Source: Gelria sp. Kuro-4 | Lineage (GTDB): Bacteria > Bacillota > DTU030 > DUMP01 | NCBI RefSeq assembly: GCF_019668485.1 | Contig: NZ_AP024619.1 | Coordinates: 2,597,757 to 2,661,756, forward strand | Direction of reading: 5' to 3' | Length of the DNA stretch: 64,000 nt | Part shown: piece by piece, positions 1 through 8,340 of the stretch | Numbering within the stretch: position 1 is the first letter of the stretch | How the letters are laid out: every line of letters starts with the position of its first letter | Notes under the pieces: generated by a model | Seen by the model: the letters and a program-made list of their open reading frames with translations, nothing else | What the model was told of the DNA's origin: nothing | The model's database searches: none | Translations under genes and position numbers: made by a program

Positions 1-492
1 TACTACAGGAAGCCCATCCGGGCCGAGGCTGAGCGCCCCGAAGGGGCAGGCGCGCACGCAGTTGCCGAGGCCCACACAGCCGAAGCTGCACGCCTTGCCG
101 CCCGAGCCGAAAGCCGCCGCGCTGCGGCAGTCGGTCAGGCCCTCGTACTTGGCGCGCTGCACCGCCGCACCGTGGCCCCCACGGCAGAGCAGGTGGGCGA
201 TCCGGCGTTCCTCGTCCCCGGCTGCCTGGACGCCCATTATCTCCGCCACCCTGGCCGCCACAGCCGCTCCGCCCACTTTACACCCGTTTACGGGCGCCTC
301 GCCCTTGGCGATGGCCGCGGCCAGACCGCTGCAGCCCGGGAAGCCGCAGGCGCCGCAGTTGGCACCCGGCAGCACCTCGGTGATTTCAACGGCCTTCGGG
401 TCCTTTTCCACGGCAAACTTACGCGCCGCGACCCCGAGCAGTACGCCGAAGACGAGGCCGAGGCCGCCCAGGCTGAGAATTGCTTCCACCAT
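1..492 (-). CDS. rnfB: Rnf complex subunit B (partial, C-terminus off left edge)
   Basis: Electron-transfer subunit of the membrane Rnf complex, which couples ferredoxin oxidation to NAD reduction and ion pumping. The visible N-terminal 164 residues start at the ATG at 492. They show one membrane helix followed by the RnfB cysteine motif GANCGACGFPGCSG (about residues 43-56), and near the window edge the first ferredoxin-type cysteines (CVGLGNCVRACPFGAL). The gene lies 18 bases after rnfA and is the last visible gene of the operon. The rest is outside the window, so the number of 4Fe-4S clusters and the next downstream gene cannot be seen. The call is sure for the family. Confidence 0.93.
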   Translation of the reverse strand, partial: MVEAILSLGGLGLVFGVLLGVAARKFAVEKDPKAVEITEVLPGANCGACGFPGCSGLAAAIAKGEAPVNGCKVGGAAVAARVAEIMGVQAAGDEERRIAHLLCRGGHGAAVQRAKYEGLTDCRSAAAFGSGGKACSFGCVGLGNCVRACPFGALSLGPDGLPVV

Positions 493-510
493 CTTTTCTC
501 ACCCCTTACG

Positions 511-1098
511 TTAAAAGAGAATGCCGCGGAAAAGCCCCTGGAAACCGAAGAAGGCGATGGACATAAGGCCCGTCGAAACCAGTGCAATGGGAAAGCCCCG
601 CATGCTGGGCGGGATGTCAATAAAGGCCCAGCGCTCGCGGATGCCGGCGAACAGGAGGATGGCCAGGGTCCAACCAACGGCGCTGGCGCCGCCGTTGATG
701 ACGGCTTCCAGGAAGTTGTAGCCCTCGGTGACGTTAAGCAGCGCCACGCCCAGCACAGCGCAGTTGGTGGTGATGAGCGGCAGGTAAATGCCCAGGGCCT
801 GGTAGAGCACCGGGCTGATCTTCATGATCACCATCTCGACAAACTGCACCAGGGCGGCAATCACCAGGATGAACGCAATGGTCTGCATGTATTCCAGGTG
901 GAGCGGAACCAGGATGAAATACTGAACCAGCCAGGCCACCGCGGAAGCCATGGTCATAACAAAGATAACCGCCATGCCCATGCCCGTGGCCGTCTCCAGC
1001 TGCTTGGACACCCCAAGGAAGGGGCAGAGCCCCAGGAAACGGCTGAAGATGTAGTTGTTAATGAAGATCCCGCCGATGATTATCGCCAGGTAATGCAT
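511..1098 (-). CDS. rnfA: Rnf complex membrane subunit A
   Basis: Integral membrane subunit of the Rnf complex, 195 aa, the usual family length, with about six hydrophobic helices. RnfA-type features include the N-terminal stretch IFINNYIFSRFLGLCPFLG with a conserved Cys and the inverted-topology partner motif ITTNCAVLGVAL. RnfA and RnfE are homologous and are thought to bind a shared iron-sulfur centre through these Cys residues within the membrane. The gene is separated from rnfE by a 95-base gap that holds a REP-like hairpin, unlike the other tight junctions in this operon. The start is the only ATG that preserves the first helix. Confidence 0.95.
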   Translation of the reverse strand: MHYLAIIIGGIFINNYIFSRFLGLCPFLGVSKQLETATGMGMAVIFVMTMASAVAWLVQYFILVPLHLEYMQTIAFILVIAALVQFVEMVIMKISPVLYQALGIYLPLITTNCAVLGVALLNVTEGYNFLEAVINGGASAVGWTLAILLFAGIRERWAFIDIPPSMRGFPIALVSTGLMSIAFFGFQGLFRGILF

Positions 1099-1116
1099 GC
1101 TTCACCCCTCCGTTTT

Positions 1117-1184
1117 CGGGGTCAGGTTTGAGCGCCCTCCGGAAGAAAGCTGCACCTTCGTACGGGTGCAGGCACAAACCTGAC
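1117..1184. repeat. REP-like nested inverted repeat inside the rnf operon
   Basis: The 10-base arms GTCAGGTTTG (1121-1130) and CAAACCTGAC (1175-1184) are perfect inverted copies. They enclose a second hairpin, TGCACC (1151-1156) with GGTGCA (1165-1170). The outer arm begins CGGGGTCAGGT, the same core as the dispersed repeat at 25623, 39423 and 45811. The element lies in the rnfE-rnfA gap and would be transcribed, so it may act as an mRNA-stabilising or attenuating hairpin. The structure is directly visible; the link to REP or RAYT elements is inference. Confidence 0.7.
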
Positions 1185-1193
1185 GCCGTTCCT

Positions 1194-1796
1194 CTATACT
1201 TCGCCGGTCTTATGCGTTAAAAGGTTCAAGGCCCCGAGAAGAAACCCCAGCGTGACAAAGGCCCCCGGCGGCAGGATCATGACAATGGCGGGTTCGAAAG
1301 CAGCCGGTAGAACCCGCAGTCCCCACCAGGTACCGTTGCCGAGCACCTCCCGGATGGTGCCCAGCACCAGCAAGGCCAGTGTAAAGCCGAGCCCCATTCC
1401 AAGCCCATCGGCCGTGGACGGCAGTACGGCGTTCTTGCTGGCGAAAGCCTCGGCGCGCGCCAGAATAATACAGTTCACCACAATCAGCGGCACAAACACG
1501 CCCAGCTTGGCGTGAATATCCGGCTGAATAGCCTTTAACGTTAGATCGGCAATGGTGGTGAAAGTGGCGATAACGACGATGAAAACCGGAATACGAATCT
1601 GGTCCGGGGTCACCTTGCGCAGCAGGGAGACCAGGATGTTAGAAGCGGTCAAGACGAAAATCACGGCGATTCCCATCCAAAAGCCGTTCGCCACCGCTGT
1701 GGTCACGGCCAGCGGTGCGCACATGCCGATAACCAACCTCAGGGTGGGGTTTTCATTGATGATGCCGTTCGCGAAGGTCGCCCAGAGCTTTCCCAC
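1194..1796 (-). CDS. rnfE: Rnf complex membrane subunit E
   Basis: Integral membrane subunit of the Rnf complex, 200 aa, about six helices and homologous to RnfA. The N-terminus (GIINENPTLRLVIGMCAPLAV, here in part) and the segment PLIVVNCIILARAEAFA carry the paired conserved Cys and are typical of RnfE. It begins 17 bases after the rnfD stop, so there is no room for rnfG, which normally lies between rnfD and rnfE in clostridial operons. Downstream is the hairpin-bearing gap before rnfA. The family call is sure. Confidence 0.95.
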   Translation of the reverse strand: MGKLWATFANGIINENPTLRLVIGMCAPLAVTTAVANGFWMGIAVIFVLTASNILVSLLRKVTPDQIRIPVFIVVIATFTTIADLTLKAIQPDIHAKLGVFVPLIVVNCIILARAEAFASKNAVLPSTADGLGMGLGFTLALLVLGTIREVLGNGTWWGLRVLPAAFEPAIVMILPPGAFVTLGFLLGALNLLTHKTGEV

Positions 1797-1813
1797 TTTC
1801 TCCTACCTCCTTG

Positions 1814-2791
1814 TTACGCCCGGGCCCGAGAAACGCCGTAAACGCGCGGCACAGCCCAGCGGTCAATGAAAGGCACTACCAGATTCATCAAGAGGATGGA
1901 GTAGGATACGCCCTCGGGGTAGCCGCCCCAGAGGCGGATGAGCACCGTGATAAACCCGCAGCCGATGCCGAAGATGAGCCGGCCCTTGGGCGTGATCGGC
2001 GATGTAACGTAGTCGGTGGCCATAAAGAAGGCCCCCAAGATGAGTCCGCCTGCCAGCACATGATACAGGGGATCGCCCGTGAGCAGGCCGCCCTTACCGC
2101 CAAAGACCCAGGTGAGAAGGGCTACCGTACCGATGAAGCTGACGGGCGTGCGCCAATCGATGACCTTCTGCCAGATGAGGTAGGCGCCGCCCACGAGAAG
2201 CGCCAGGGCCGAGGTCTCGCCCAGCACCCCGCCCACGTTGCCGATGAACAGGTCAAGGTAGGACGGCAGCGTGCCGGCGGCCGTCCCCTTGAGGATGGCC
2301 AGCGGCGTCGCCGCCGTAACGGAATCGAGCGGCACGGGGAACTTGCCGGTCATGTGCTGGGGCCAGGCCGCCAGCATGAAGGCGCGCGCCGCCAGCGCCG
2401 GGTTCACGAAGTTGGCCCCCAGCCCGCCAAAGGTCTGCTTGACCACGGCAATGGCAAAGGCGGCACCGATGGCCACCAGCCACCAGGGTGCGTCGGCCGG
2501 GACGTTGAAGGCCAAAAGCAGCCCGGTCACAGCCGCGCTCCCGTCGGCGACGGTCACCTCTTTGCCCAGCGCCTTCTGCACCAGGGCTTCCGTAAGCACC
2601 GCGCTCGCAACGCCCACTGCCATGAGCACCAGCGAACGGAAGCCAAAAAAGTATACGCTGACTACCGCTGCCGGCAGCAGGGCCACAAGCACCTGCCACA
2701 TCAGCTTATCCACCGTCTCCTCCGCCCGGATGTGCGGGGAAGACGCCACCACGAGCTTTTCCAAGCTTGGCATGGCCGTTTTCTCCTCCAT
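1814..2791 (-). CDS. rnfD: Rnf complex membrane subunit D
   Basis: Membrane subunit of the Rnf complex, 325 aa with about ten hydrophobic segments, related to NqrB. The motif SVTAATPLA (roughly residue 175) matches the RnfD/NqrB site where FMN is covalently attached to a threonine. The adjacent FVNPALAARAF and PLYHVLAGGLILGAFFMATD stretches are also typical. The gene starts 13 bases after rnfC. Because rnfG is missing, RnfD carries the only covalent-FMN site visible among the Rnf subunits of this window. Regulation is with the operon, from the promoter near 4265. Confidence 0.94.
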   Translation of the reverse strand: MEEKTAMPSLEKLVVASSPHIRAEETVDKLMWQVLVALLPAAVVSVYFFGFRSLVLMAVGVASAVLTEALVQKALGKEVTVADGSAAVTGLLLAFNVPADAPWWLVAIGAAFAIAVVKQTFGGLGANFVNPALAARAFMLAAWPQHMTGKFPVPLDSVTAATPLAILKGTAAGTLPSYLDLFIGNVGGVLGETSALALLVGGAYLIWQKVIDWRTPVSFIGTVALLTWVFGGKGGLLTGDPLYHVLAGGLILGAFFMATDYVTSPITPKGRLIFGIGCGFITVLIRLWGGYPEGVSYSILLMNLVVPFIDRWAVPRVYGVSRARA

Positions 2792-2804
2792 TCCCTGCTC
2801 CCTC

Positions 2805-4115
2805 CTACTTACGGCGCCGCCGCGCTAAAACCTCGGCCTTCCCCAGGCGCAGGGCCGGCACCAGGTGCCGCTTGGACGGGCACACGTAGGCGCAGGAGCC
2901 GCACTCGATGCAGTCCTGCACATGGTACTCCTCCGCCCGGTCCCACATCTCCTTGCGGCAGAACTGATCCAGGAAGGTCGGTATCAGACCGATGGGGCAG
3001 GCATCCACACAGCGCCCGCAGCGGATGCAGGCCCGCTCCGGTGGAATCTCAGCCTCCGCCGGCGTCAGAAGGAGAATGCCTGAGGTACCTTTGATCACCG
3101 GGACGTCGGTGGTGGGTAAGGCAATCCCCATCATCGGCCCGCCGGAGATCACCTTCCCCACCTCGCCCTCCAGGCCGCAGTAGGCCAGGAGATCGCTGAA
3201 GAGGGTCCCCAGCCGCACCTTCAGGTTCCGCGGAGCCTTAAGCGGCGTGCCGGTTACCGTTACCACGCGCTCCACCAGCGGCCGGCCGCTCTCGATGGCC
3301 GTCGCCAGGGCATAGGTGGTGCCCACGTTCTGCACCAGGGCGCCGGCATCCACCGGCAGGCCGCCGGAGGGCACCTCCCGCCCCAAGATGGCCTTGATGA
3401 GTTGTTTCTCCGAACCCTGCGGGTACTTGGTAAGAAGCGGCACAACCTCGACGTTCCCCTCGCCGGCGGCCGCCGCCTTAAGGGCGCTGATGGCCTCGGG
3501 CTTGTTGTTCTCAATGCCGATGTAGCCGCGCTCAGCCCCTGTAACCTTAAGCCAGGCCCTAAGACCCAGGATGATCTTCTCCGGCTCCTCCGTCATCAGG
3601 CGCTGGTCGCAGGTGAGGTAGGGTTCGCACTCAGCGCCGTTGATGATGACGCTGTCGAAGGTTTTACCCGGCGGCGGCGACACCTTGACGTGCGCAGGGA
3701 ACATGGCCCCGCCCATGCCGACCAGCCCCGCCTCGCGGATGAGGGCCTTGAGGTCCTCCACCGTGAGCCCGTCCAGGGCGTGGCCCTTTGTTTCCACCCA
3801 GGTGTCGCTCTCGTCGCCCTCGATCACCACCGCGGGTGCCTCGCGCCCGGTGGGGAGAAGGTGCGTCTCAATTGCCGTCACCTTGCCGGAGATGCTGGCG
3901 TGCACCGGAGCAGAAACGAAGGCCTTGCTCTCCCCGATTTTCTGCCCGGCCAGGACTGCGTCACCCTGTTTCACCAGCGGCTCGCAGGGTGCGCCGCCCT
4001 GCACGAGTGGAATGACCACCCGCTTAGGAAGAGGCGCGGCCTCGATGGGGCTCGCGGCCGTCCGGTCCTTCGACGGGGCCGGGTGCACCCCTCCCAGAAA
4101 AGTCCTCAGCTCCAT
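2805..4115 (-). CDS. rnfC: Rnf complex NADH-side subunit C
   Basis: Peripheral subunit of the Rnf complex, 436 aa, expected to hold the NADH/FMN site. It has an N-terminal barrel-sandwich region, a NuoF-like fold with GMGGAMFPAHVK and NGAECEPYLTCDQRLM, an SLBB-like segment, and two 4Fe-4S motifs, CIRCGRCVDACPIG (about 368-381) and CIECGSCAYVCPSK (about 407-420). It is the first gene of the operon. The start has an upstream GGAGA-type ribosome site, and a promoter with a perfect -10 box lies about 150 bases upstream. It is homologous to PduS at 56081 in this same window. Confidence 0.95.
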   Translation of the reverse strand: MELRTFLGGVHPAPSKDRTAASPIEAAPLPKRVVIPLVQGGAPCEPLVKQGDAVLAGQKIGESKAFVSAPVHASISGKVTAIETHLLPTGREAPAVVIEGDESDTWVETKGHALDGLTVEDLKALIREAGLVGMGGAMFPAHVKVSPPPGKTFDSVIINGAECEPYLTCDQRLMTEEPEKIILGLRAWLKVTGAERGYIGIENNKPEAISALKAAAAGEGNVEVVPLLTKYPQGSEKQLIKAILGREVPSGGLPVDAGALVQNVGTTYALATAIESGRPLVERVVTVTGTPLKAPRNLKVRLGTLFSDLLAYCGLEGEVGKVISGGPMMGIALPTTDVPVIKGTSGILLLTPAEAEIPPERACIRCGRCVDACPIGLIPTFLDQFCRKEMWDRAEEYHVQDCIECGSCAYVCPSKRHLVPALRLGKAEVLARRRRK

Positions 4116-4260
4116 GGTCTCTCCTTCACCCCTTCAGACTATAAAACGTTGTTATACTTCGATCAAACTCTCTATACTTCGGCACCCATTAAGCCAAATC
4201 CTTTTTTGGTCCGGAGAAAATTAACCAGGTCCCGCTTGGCAGCGGCTTTTAACCTTGTCC

Positions 4261-4269
4261 ATTATAACA
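4261..4269 (-). promoter_or_regulatory. Extended -10 promoter of the rnf operon
   Basis: Read on the minus strand, the sequence is TGTTATAAT, a perfect extended -10 element (TGnTATAAT), about 150 bases upstream of rnfC and inside an AT-rich patch. No good -35 box is spaced 17 bases away, which is common for extended -10 promoters. The transcript would have a leader of about 140 bases. Confidence 0.6.
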
Positions 4270-4333
4270 TAAAAACCCCGCTCGCTGACCACCTGAGATT
4301 CTCCCAGTTTTCACGCACGCTGGGAGAAAAGGG

Positions 4334-4365
4334 GGAAAAAAGAGGACGGCCGCAAGGGCCGTCCT
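4334..4365 (-). terminator. Intrinsic terminator of the hyd operon
   Basis: The 9-base perfect stem AGGACGGCC (4343-4351) and GGCCGTCCT (4357-4365) has a 5-base loop. Read on the minus strand it is followed by CTCTTTTTT. It sits 30 bases after the hydA stop. A second small stem, CTCCCAG/CTGGGAG (4301-4326), follows. Confidence 0.85.
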
Positions 4366-4394
4366 TTGCACGCGGTAGGCTGCACGGCAGGCTT

Positions 4395-6119
4395 TTAAAA
4401 GCGGGGTCGCGGCGTGTAGTGGGTGTGCAGGAGTTCGTGAGCCTTCTCAGAAAGGGGTGCGCCCAGGTACTCCTCGTAAAGGGTCTTCACCGCCGGGTTC
4501 TCGTGCGACTTTCTAAGCGGCATAGCCGCATCCACTTCGTAAATAGCCTTAATCCGCGCTGCGCGCTTCTTACGGTCCACCGGGACAGGCTGCCCGCCGC
4601 CGCCGATGCAGCCGCCGGGGCAGCACATGATCTCCACGAACTGCCAGTCGGCCTCGCCGGCCTTGATCTTCTCCAGCACCTTTTTGGCGTTGGCCAGGCC
4701 GTGGGCCACGGCTACCTTCACAGTCTTACCGTCCAGGTCCACCGCCGCTTCCTTCACGCCCTCGAGGCCGCGGACGGCGGTGAAGTCAAGGTTCTCCAAG
4801 GTTTTCCCGGTCACGACCTCATAAACCGTCCTGAGGGCCGCCTCCATCACGCCGCCCGTCGCGCCAAAGATGGCGCCGGCGCCGGTGGAGATACCAAGGG
4901 GCGCGTCGTATTCTTCCTCCGGCAGGCTTTCGAATTCGACGCCGGCCTCCTTCAGCATCCGGGCGAGCTCCCGCGTGGTAAGGACGGCGTCGACGTCGGC
5001 CGTACCGCTCGCCGTCATCTCCGGCCGCTGGGCCTCAAACTTCTTGGCCGTGCACGGCATGATGGAGACCACATAGATGTCCTCGGGTTTAAGACTCATC
5101 TTTTCGGCGTAATAGGTCTTGGTCACCGCCCCGAACATCTGCTGCGGGGACTTACAGGTGGAGAGGTTGGACAGGAGCTCCGGGTAGAAGTGCTCGCAGT
5201 ACTTGATCCAACCGGGGCTGCAAGAGGTGATAAGGGGCAGGGTGCCGCCTTCCTTGAGCCGCTCGAGAAGCTCGTGGCCTTCTTCCATAATCGTAAGGTC
5301 AGCGGAAAAGTCGGTGTCGAAGACGCGGTCGAAGCCGAGCCGCCTGAGCGCCGCCACCATCTTGCCGGTGACGACGGACCCGGGTGCCATCCCCATGGCC
5401 TCGCCCACCGAGACGCGCGTGGCCGGCGCCGTCTGCACCACCACGTGCTTCTTGGGATCGCCCAGGGCCTGCCACACCTCGTCCACGTAGCTCTTTTCTG
5501 TGATGGCGCCGGTGGGGCAGACGGTGGAACACTGGCCGCAGGTTACACAGGCCACGTCCGCCAGGTTGCGGTTAAACAGCGGCAGCACCAATGTATCCCA
5601 GCCGCGGCCGACATAGCCCAGGGCATCTACGCCCTGCACCTCGGAGCACATGCGCACGCAACGGCCGCAGAGGATGCACTTGTTGGGGTCGCGCACCAGG
5701 GAAGGGCTGGAGGTATCCTTCGGCACGTCGCGCTTCTCGCCCTGGTAGCGCACTTCGCGCACGCCCAGATCGTGGGCCAGGGTTTGCAGCTCGCAGTTGC
5801 CGCTCTTTTCGCAGGTGAGGCACTCAAAGGGGTGGTTCGCCAAGAGGAGTTCCAGCGCCGTGCGGCGCGCTTCACGGACAAAGGGGGTGTTGGTGTGCAC
5901 CTCCATGCCGTTCGCTGCCGGCATCACGCAGGAGGCCACCAGGCTCTTCGCGCCTTTCACCTCCACCACGCAGAGGCGGCACGCTCCCTCCGGCCTCAGT
6001 TCCGGGTGCCAGCAGAGGGTGGGGATCTTAAAGCCGGCCGCCTGGGCCGCCTCCAGCACGGTCGCGCCCTTAGGGGCCTGAACCTCCTGGCCGTCTATGG
6101 TCAAGGTGATGGTTTCCAT
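4395..6119 (-). CDS. hydA: [FeFe] hydrogenase catalytic subunit HydA of trimeric NADH-linked enzyme
   Basis: Catalytic subunit of the HydABC hydrogenase, 574 aa, cytoplasmic. Domains in order: 2Fe-2S ferredoxin domain (C36, C47, C50, C64), a His-Cys3 cluster region (HPFECLTCEKSGNC, about 95-108), two 4Fe-4S motifs (CILCGRCVRMC and CVTCGQCSTVCPTG), and the H-cluster domain. All three H-cluster signatures are intact: TSCSPGW, MPCTAKK and EIMCCPGGCIGGGGQP. With HydB and HydC it should oxidise ferredoxin and NADH together to make H2, or run in reverse. It lacks the extra C-terminal 2Fe-2S domain of the longer Thermotoga form. It is the last gene of the ten-gene operon, before a terminator. Confidence 0.95.
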   Translation of the reverse strand: METITLTIDGQEVQAPKGATVLEAAQAAGFKIPTLCWHPELRPEGACRLCVVEVKGAKSLVASCVMPAANGMEVHTNTPFVREARRTALELLLANHPFECLTCEKSGNCELQTLAHDLGVREVRYQGEKRDVPKDTSSPSLVRDPNKCILCGRCVRMCSEVQGVDALGYVGRGWDTLVLPLFNRNLADVACVTCGQCSTVCPTGAITEKSYVDEVWQALGDPKKHVVVQTAPATRVSVGEAMGMAPGSVVTGKMVAALRRLGFDRVFDTDFSADLTIMEEGHELLERLKEGGTLPLITSCSPGWIKYCEHFYPELLSNLSTCKSPQQMFGAVTKTYYAEKMSLKPEDIYVVSIMPCTAKKFEAQRPEMTASGTADVDAVLTTRELARMLKEAGVEFESLPEEEYDAPLGISTGAGAIFGATGGVMEAALRTVYEVVTGKTLENLDFTAVRGLEGVKEAAVDLDGKTVKVAVAHGLANAKKVLEKIKAGEADWQFVEIMCCPGGCIGGGGQPVPVDRKKRAARIKAIYEVDAAMPLRKSHENPAVKTLYEEYLGAPLSEKAHELLHTHYTPRPRF

Positions 6120-6141
6120 GTTTCACACTCCTTCTCCGCTT

Positions 6142-7935
6142 TTAACCCCGGACAACAGCGCCGAAGGGACAACGCTCCGCGCAGGCGCCGCACTTGATGC
6201 ACTTGTCCGGATCAATGACGTGGACCTCTTTCCTGGTCCCGCTGATGGCCCCCGCCGGGCAGACCTTGGTGCAGGCGGTGCAGCCGCGGCAAAGCTCGGG
6301 CTTGATGCGGTACACCAGAAGCGCCGTGCAGACACCGGCCGGGCAGCGCTTCTCGCGGATGTGGGTCTCATACTCATCGCGGAAGTAACGGAGGGTGGAA
6401 AGAATCGGGTTGGGCGCCGTCTGCCCCAGGCCGCAGAGAGCGCTCTGCTTCACCACGAGCGCGGTGCGCTCCAAGAGGTCGAGATCTTCCGGTTCACCTT
6501 TCCCGGCGGCAATCCGGTCCAGGATCTCCAGCATGCGCTTTATGCCCTCCCGGCAGGGAGTGCATTTGCCGCAGGACTCAGAGCGGGTGAAATTAAGGAA
6601 GAAGCGCGCCACGTCCACGATGCAGGTGTCCTCGTCCATCACCACCAGGCCGCCGGAACCCATGATGGCGCCGGCACCGGTAAGGGACTCGTAGTCCACC
6701 GGCAGGTCAAGCTGGCTCTCGGGGAGACAGCCGCCCGAGGGGCCGCCGATCTGCACGGCCTTGAACTTCTTGCCATTGGGGATGCCCCCGCCGATGTCGA
6801 AGATGATCTCGCGCAGGGTGATGCCCATGGGCACCTCCACCAAACCGGTGTTGCGCACCTTGCCGGTGAGGGCGAAGACCTTGGTGCCCTTGCTCTTTTC
6901 CGTACCCATGGCGGCATACCAGTCGCCGCCCTTGAGGATGATGTCCGGGATGTTGGCCCACGTCTCAACGTTGTTGATGTTGGTAGGCTTGTCCCAGAGG
7001 CCCTGGTTGGCCGGGAAAGGCGGCCGCGGGCGCGGCATACCGCGCTGGCCCATGATGGAAGCCATGAGCGCCGTCTCTTCGCCGCAGACAAACGCCCCGG
7101 CGCCTTCCTTAATATGAATGCGGAAGGAAAAGCCGCTTCCTAAGATGTTGTCGCCCAGGAGGCCCAGCTCTTCGGCCTGCTGGGTGGCGATGCGCAGGCG
7201 TTTCACCGCCAGCGGGTACTCGGCCCGGACATAGATGTAGCCTTCGCTGGCGCCGATGGCGTAGGCGCCGATGATCATGCCCTCGAGAACGCGGTGGGGG
7301 TCGCCCTCCATGACGCTGCGGTCCATGAACGCCCCGGGGTCACCCTCGTCGCCGTTGCAGATGATATACTTCGGTTCGCCCACAGCCTTGCGGCAGAACT
7401 CCCACTTCAGCCCGGTAGGGAAGCCGGCGCCGCCGCGGCCCCTGAGGCCCGACTTCTTGACCTCTGCAATTACCTCTTCCGGCTTCATACCGCCCAGCAC
7501 CTTGGCCAGGGCGGCATAGCCGTCGCGGGCAATGTACTCTTCGATCCGTTCCGGGTTGATATAACCGCAGTTTTGGAGTACCACCCGGTGCTGCTTGTGA
7601 TAGAAGGGGAGGTCGCCGTAGTGGGGCACCTTCTCCTCGGTGAGCGGCTCCTTGTAAAGCAGGCGCTGGACAATGCGGCCCTTGAGGAGGTGTTCCTCCA
7701 CGATGTCCGTCACGTCGTCCGGCGTGACGTGGGTGTACATGGTCCCCTCCGGGTAAACGATCACCAGCGGGCCCATCTCGCAGAGGCCGTGGCAACCGGT
7801 GGTGACGACCTTAACCTCTTTATCCAGTCCCTTGGCAGTCAGTTCCTTCTCCAGCCTGGCCCGGATCTCCGGCGAGCCGCCCGAGGTGCAACCGGTGCCG
7901 CCACAGACCAGGACATGGGCACGGAATAGATCCAT
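6142..7935 (-). CDS. hydB: NADH-linked [FeFe] hydrogenase flavoprotein subunit HydB
   Basis: NuoF-like diaphorase subunit, 597 aa, holding the NAD(H) and FMN site and thought to be the bifurcation centre of HydABC enzymes. It has an N-terminal thioredoxin-like 2Fe-2S domain (CGGTGCTSGG and CHGLCEMGP). The central NuoF domain carries GLRGRGGAGFPTGLKW, the N3-type 4Fe-4S motif ESCGKCTPCREG, and a C-terminal pair of 4Fe-4S motifs (CRGCTACTKVCPAG and CIKCGACAERCPFG). The gap to hydA is 22 bases. Length and domain order match clostridial HydB. The ATG at 7935 begins the ferredoxin-like domain cleanly. Confidence 0.95.
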   Translation of the reverse strand: MDLFRAHVLVCGGTGCTSGGSPEIRARLEKELTAKGLDKEVKVVTTGCHGLCEMGPLVIVYPEGTMYTHVTPDDVTDIVEEHLLKGRIVQRLLYKEPLTEEKVPHYGDLPFYHKQHRVVLQNCGYINPERIEEYIARDGYAALAKVLGGMKPEEVIAEVKKSGLRGRGGAGFPTGLKWEFCRKAVGEPKYIICNGDEGDPGAFMDRSVMEGDPHRVLEGMIIGAYAIGASEGYIYVRAEYPLAVKRLRIATQQAEELGLLGDNILGSGFSFRIHIKEGAGAFVCGEETALMASIMGQRGMPRPRPPFPANQGLWDKPTNINNVETWANIPDIILKGGDWYAAMGTEKSKGTKVFALTGKVRNTGLVEVPMGITLREIIFDIGGGIPNGKKFKAVQIGGPSGGCLPESQLDLPVDYESLTGAGAIMGSGGLVVMDEDTCIVDVARFFLNFTRSESCGKCTPCREGIKRMLEILDRIAAGKGEPEDLDLLERTALVVKQSALCGLGQTAPNPILSTLRYFRDEYETHIREKRCPAGVCTALLVYRIKPELCRGCTACTKVCPAGAISGTRKEVHVIDPDKCIKCGACAERCPFGAVVRG

Positions 7936-7974
7936 CGCTTAAACCTCCCTTAGCCCTACTCAGTTCGCTACGCG

Positions 7975-8340
7975 TCAGTTGGCCCGGCCGACCACCAGGT
8001 CTTCCACGATGCGGCCGTTGACCACGTGCTCGCCGATGATGCGCGGCACATCGCGCGGTGTCACGTGGCCGTAGGTGATGCGTTTCTCCCCCGGCCGGAT
8101 AACGTCCACCAGGGGCTCCTTCTCGCACATGCCGATGCACCCCGTCTGCAGCACCGTGGCCTTCAGGTTGCGTTTAGCCAGTTCCGCAAGAACAGCCGTC
8201 ATCACCTCGCGGGCGCCGGCCGCGATGCCGCAGGTCCCCATGCCGACGATGATTTGGACCTCGCCGCCCTCGCGCGTCTCGATTTCCCTTTGCGCTTCCG
8301 CCCGCAGCCGGCGCAGGTCATCCAAGCTTTTAAGCGTCAT
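7975..8340 (-). CDS. Thioredoxin-like 2Fe-2S ferredoxin protein of hyd operon
   Basis: A 121-aa stand-alone thioredoxin-like [2Fe-2S] protein. The four cluster cysteines lie in the pattern GTCGIAAGA and QTGCIGMCE, as in the N-terminal domain of HydB and in NuoE. Such a gene commonly sits between hydC and hydB in clostridial hyd clusters, where it is assumed to be an electron-transfer or assembly partner. I place the start at the ATG at 8340, which has GGAGGTGG seven bases upstream and overlaps the preceding ATPase gene by 11 bases. A longer version from 8415 would begin inside that gene with unlikely sequence. Confidence 0.88.
   Translation of the reverse strand: MTLKSLDDLRRLRAEAQREIETREGGEVQIIVGMGTCGIAAGAREVMTAVLAELAKRNLKATVLQTGCIGMCEKEPLVDVIRPGEKRITYGHVTPRDVPRIIGEHVVNGRIVEDLVVGRAN

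Noticed and set aside
3402-6197. 931-codon plus-strand open frame across rnfC and hydA
   Set aside because: It is antisense to two certain genes and typical of the long spurious frames of GC-rich DNA; the composition is His/Arg/Gly-biased with no motif.
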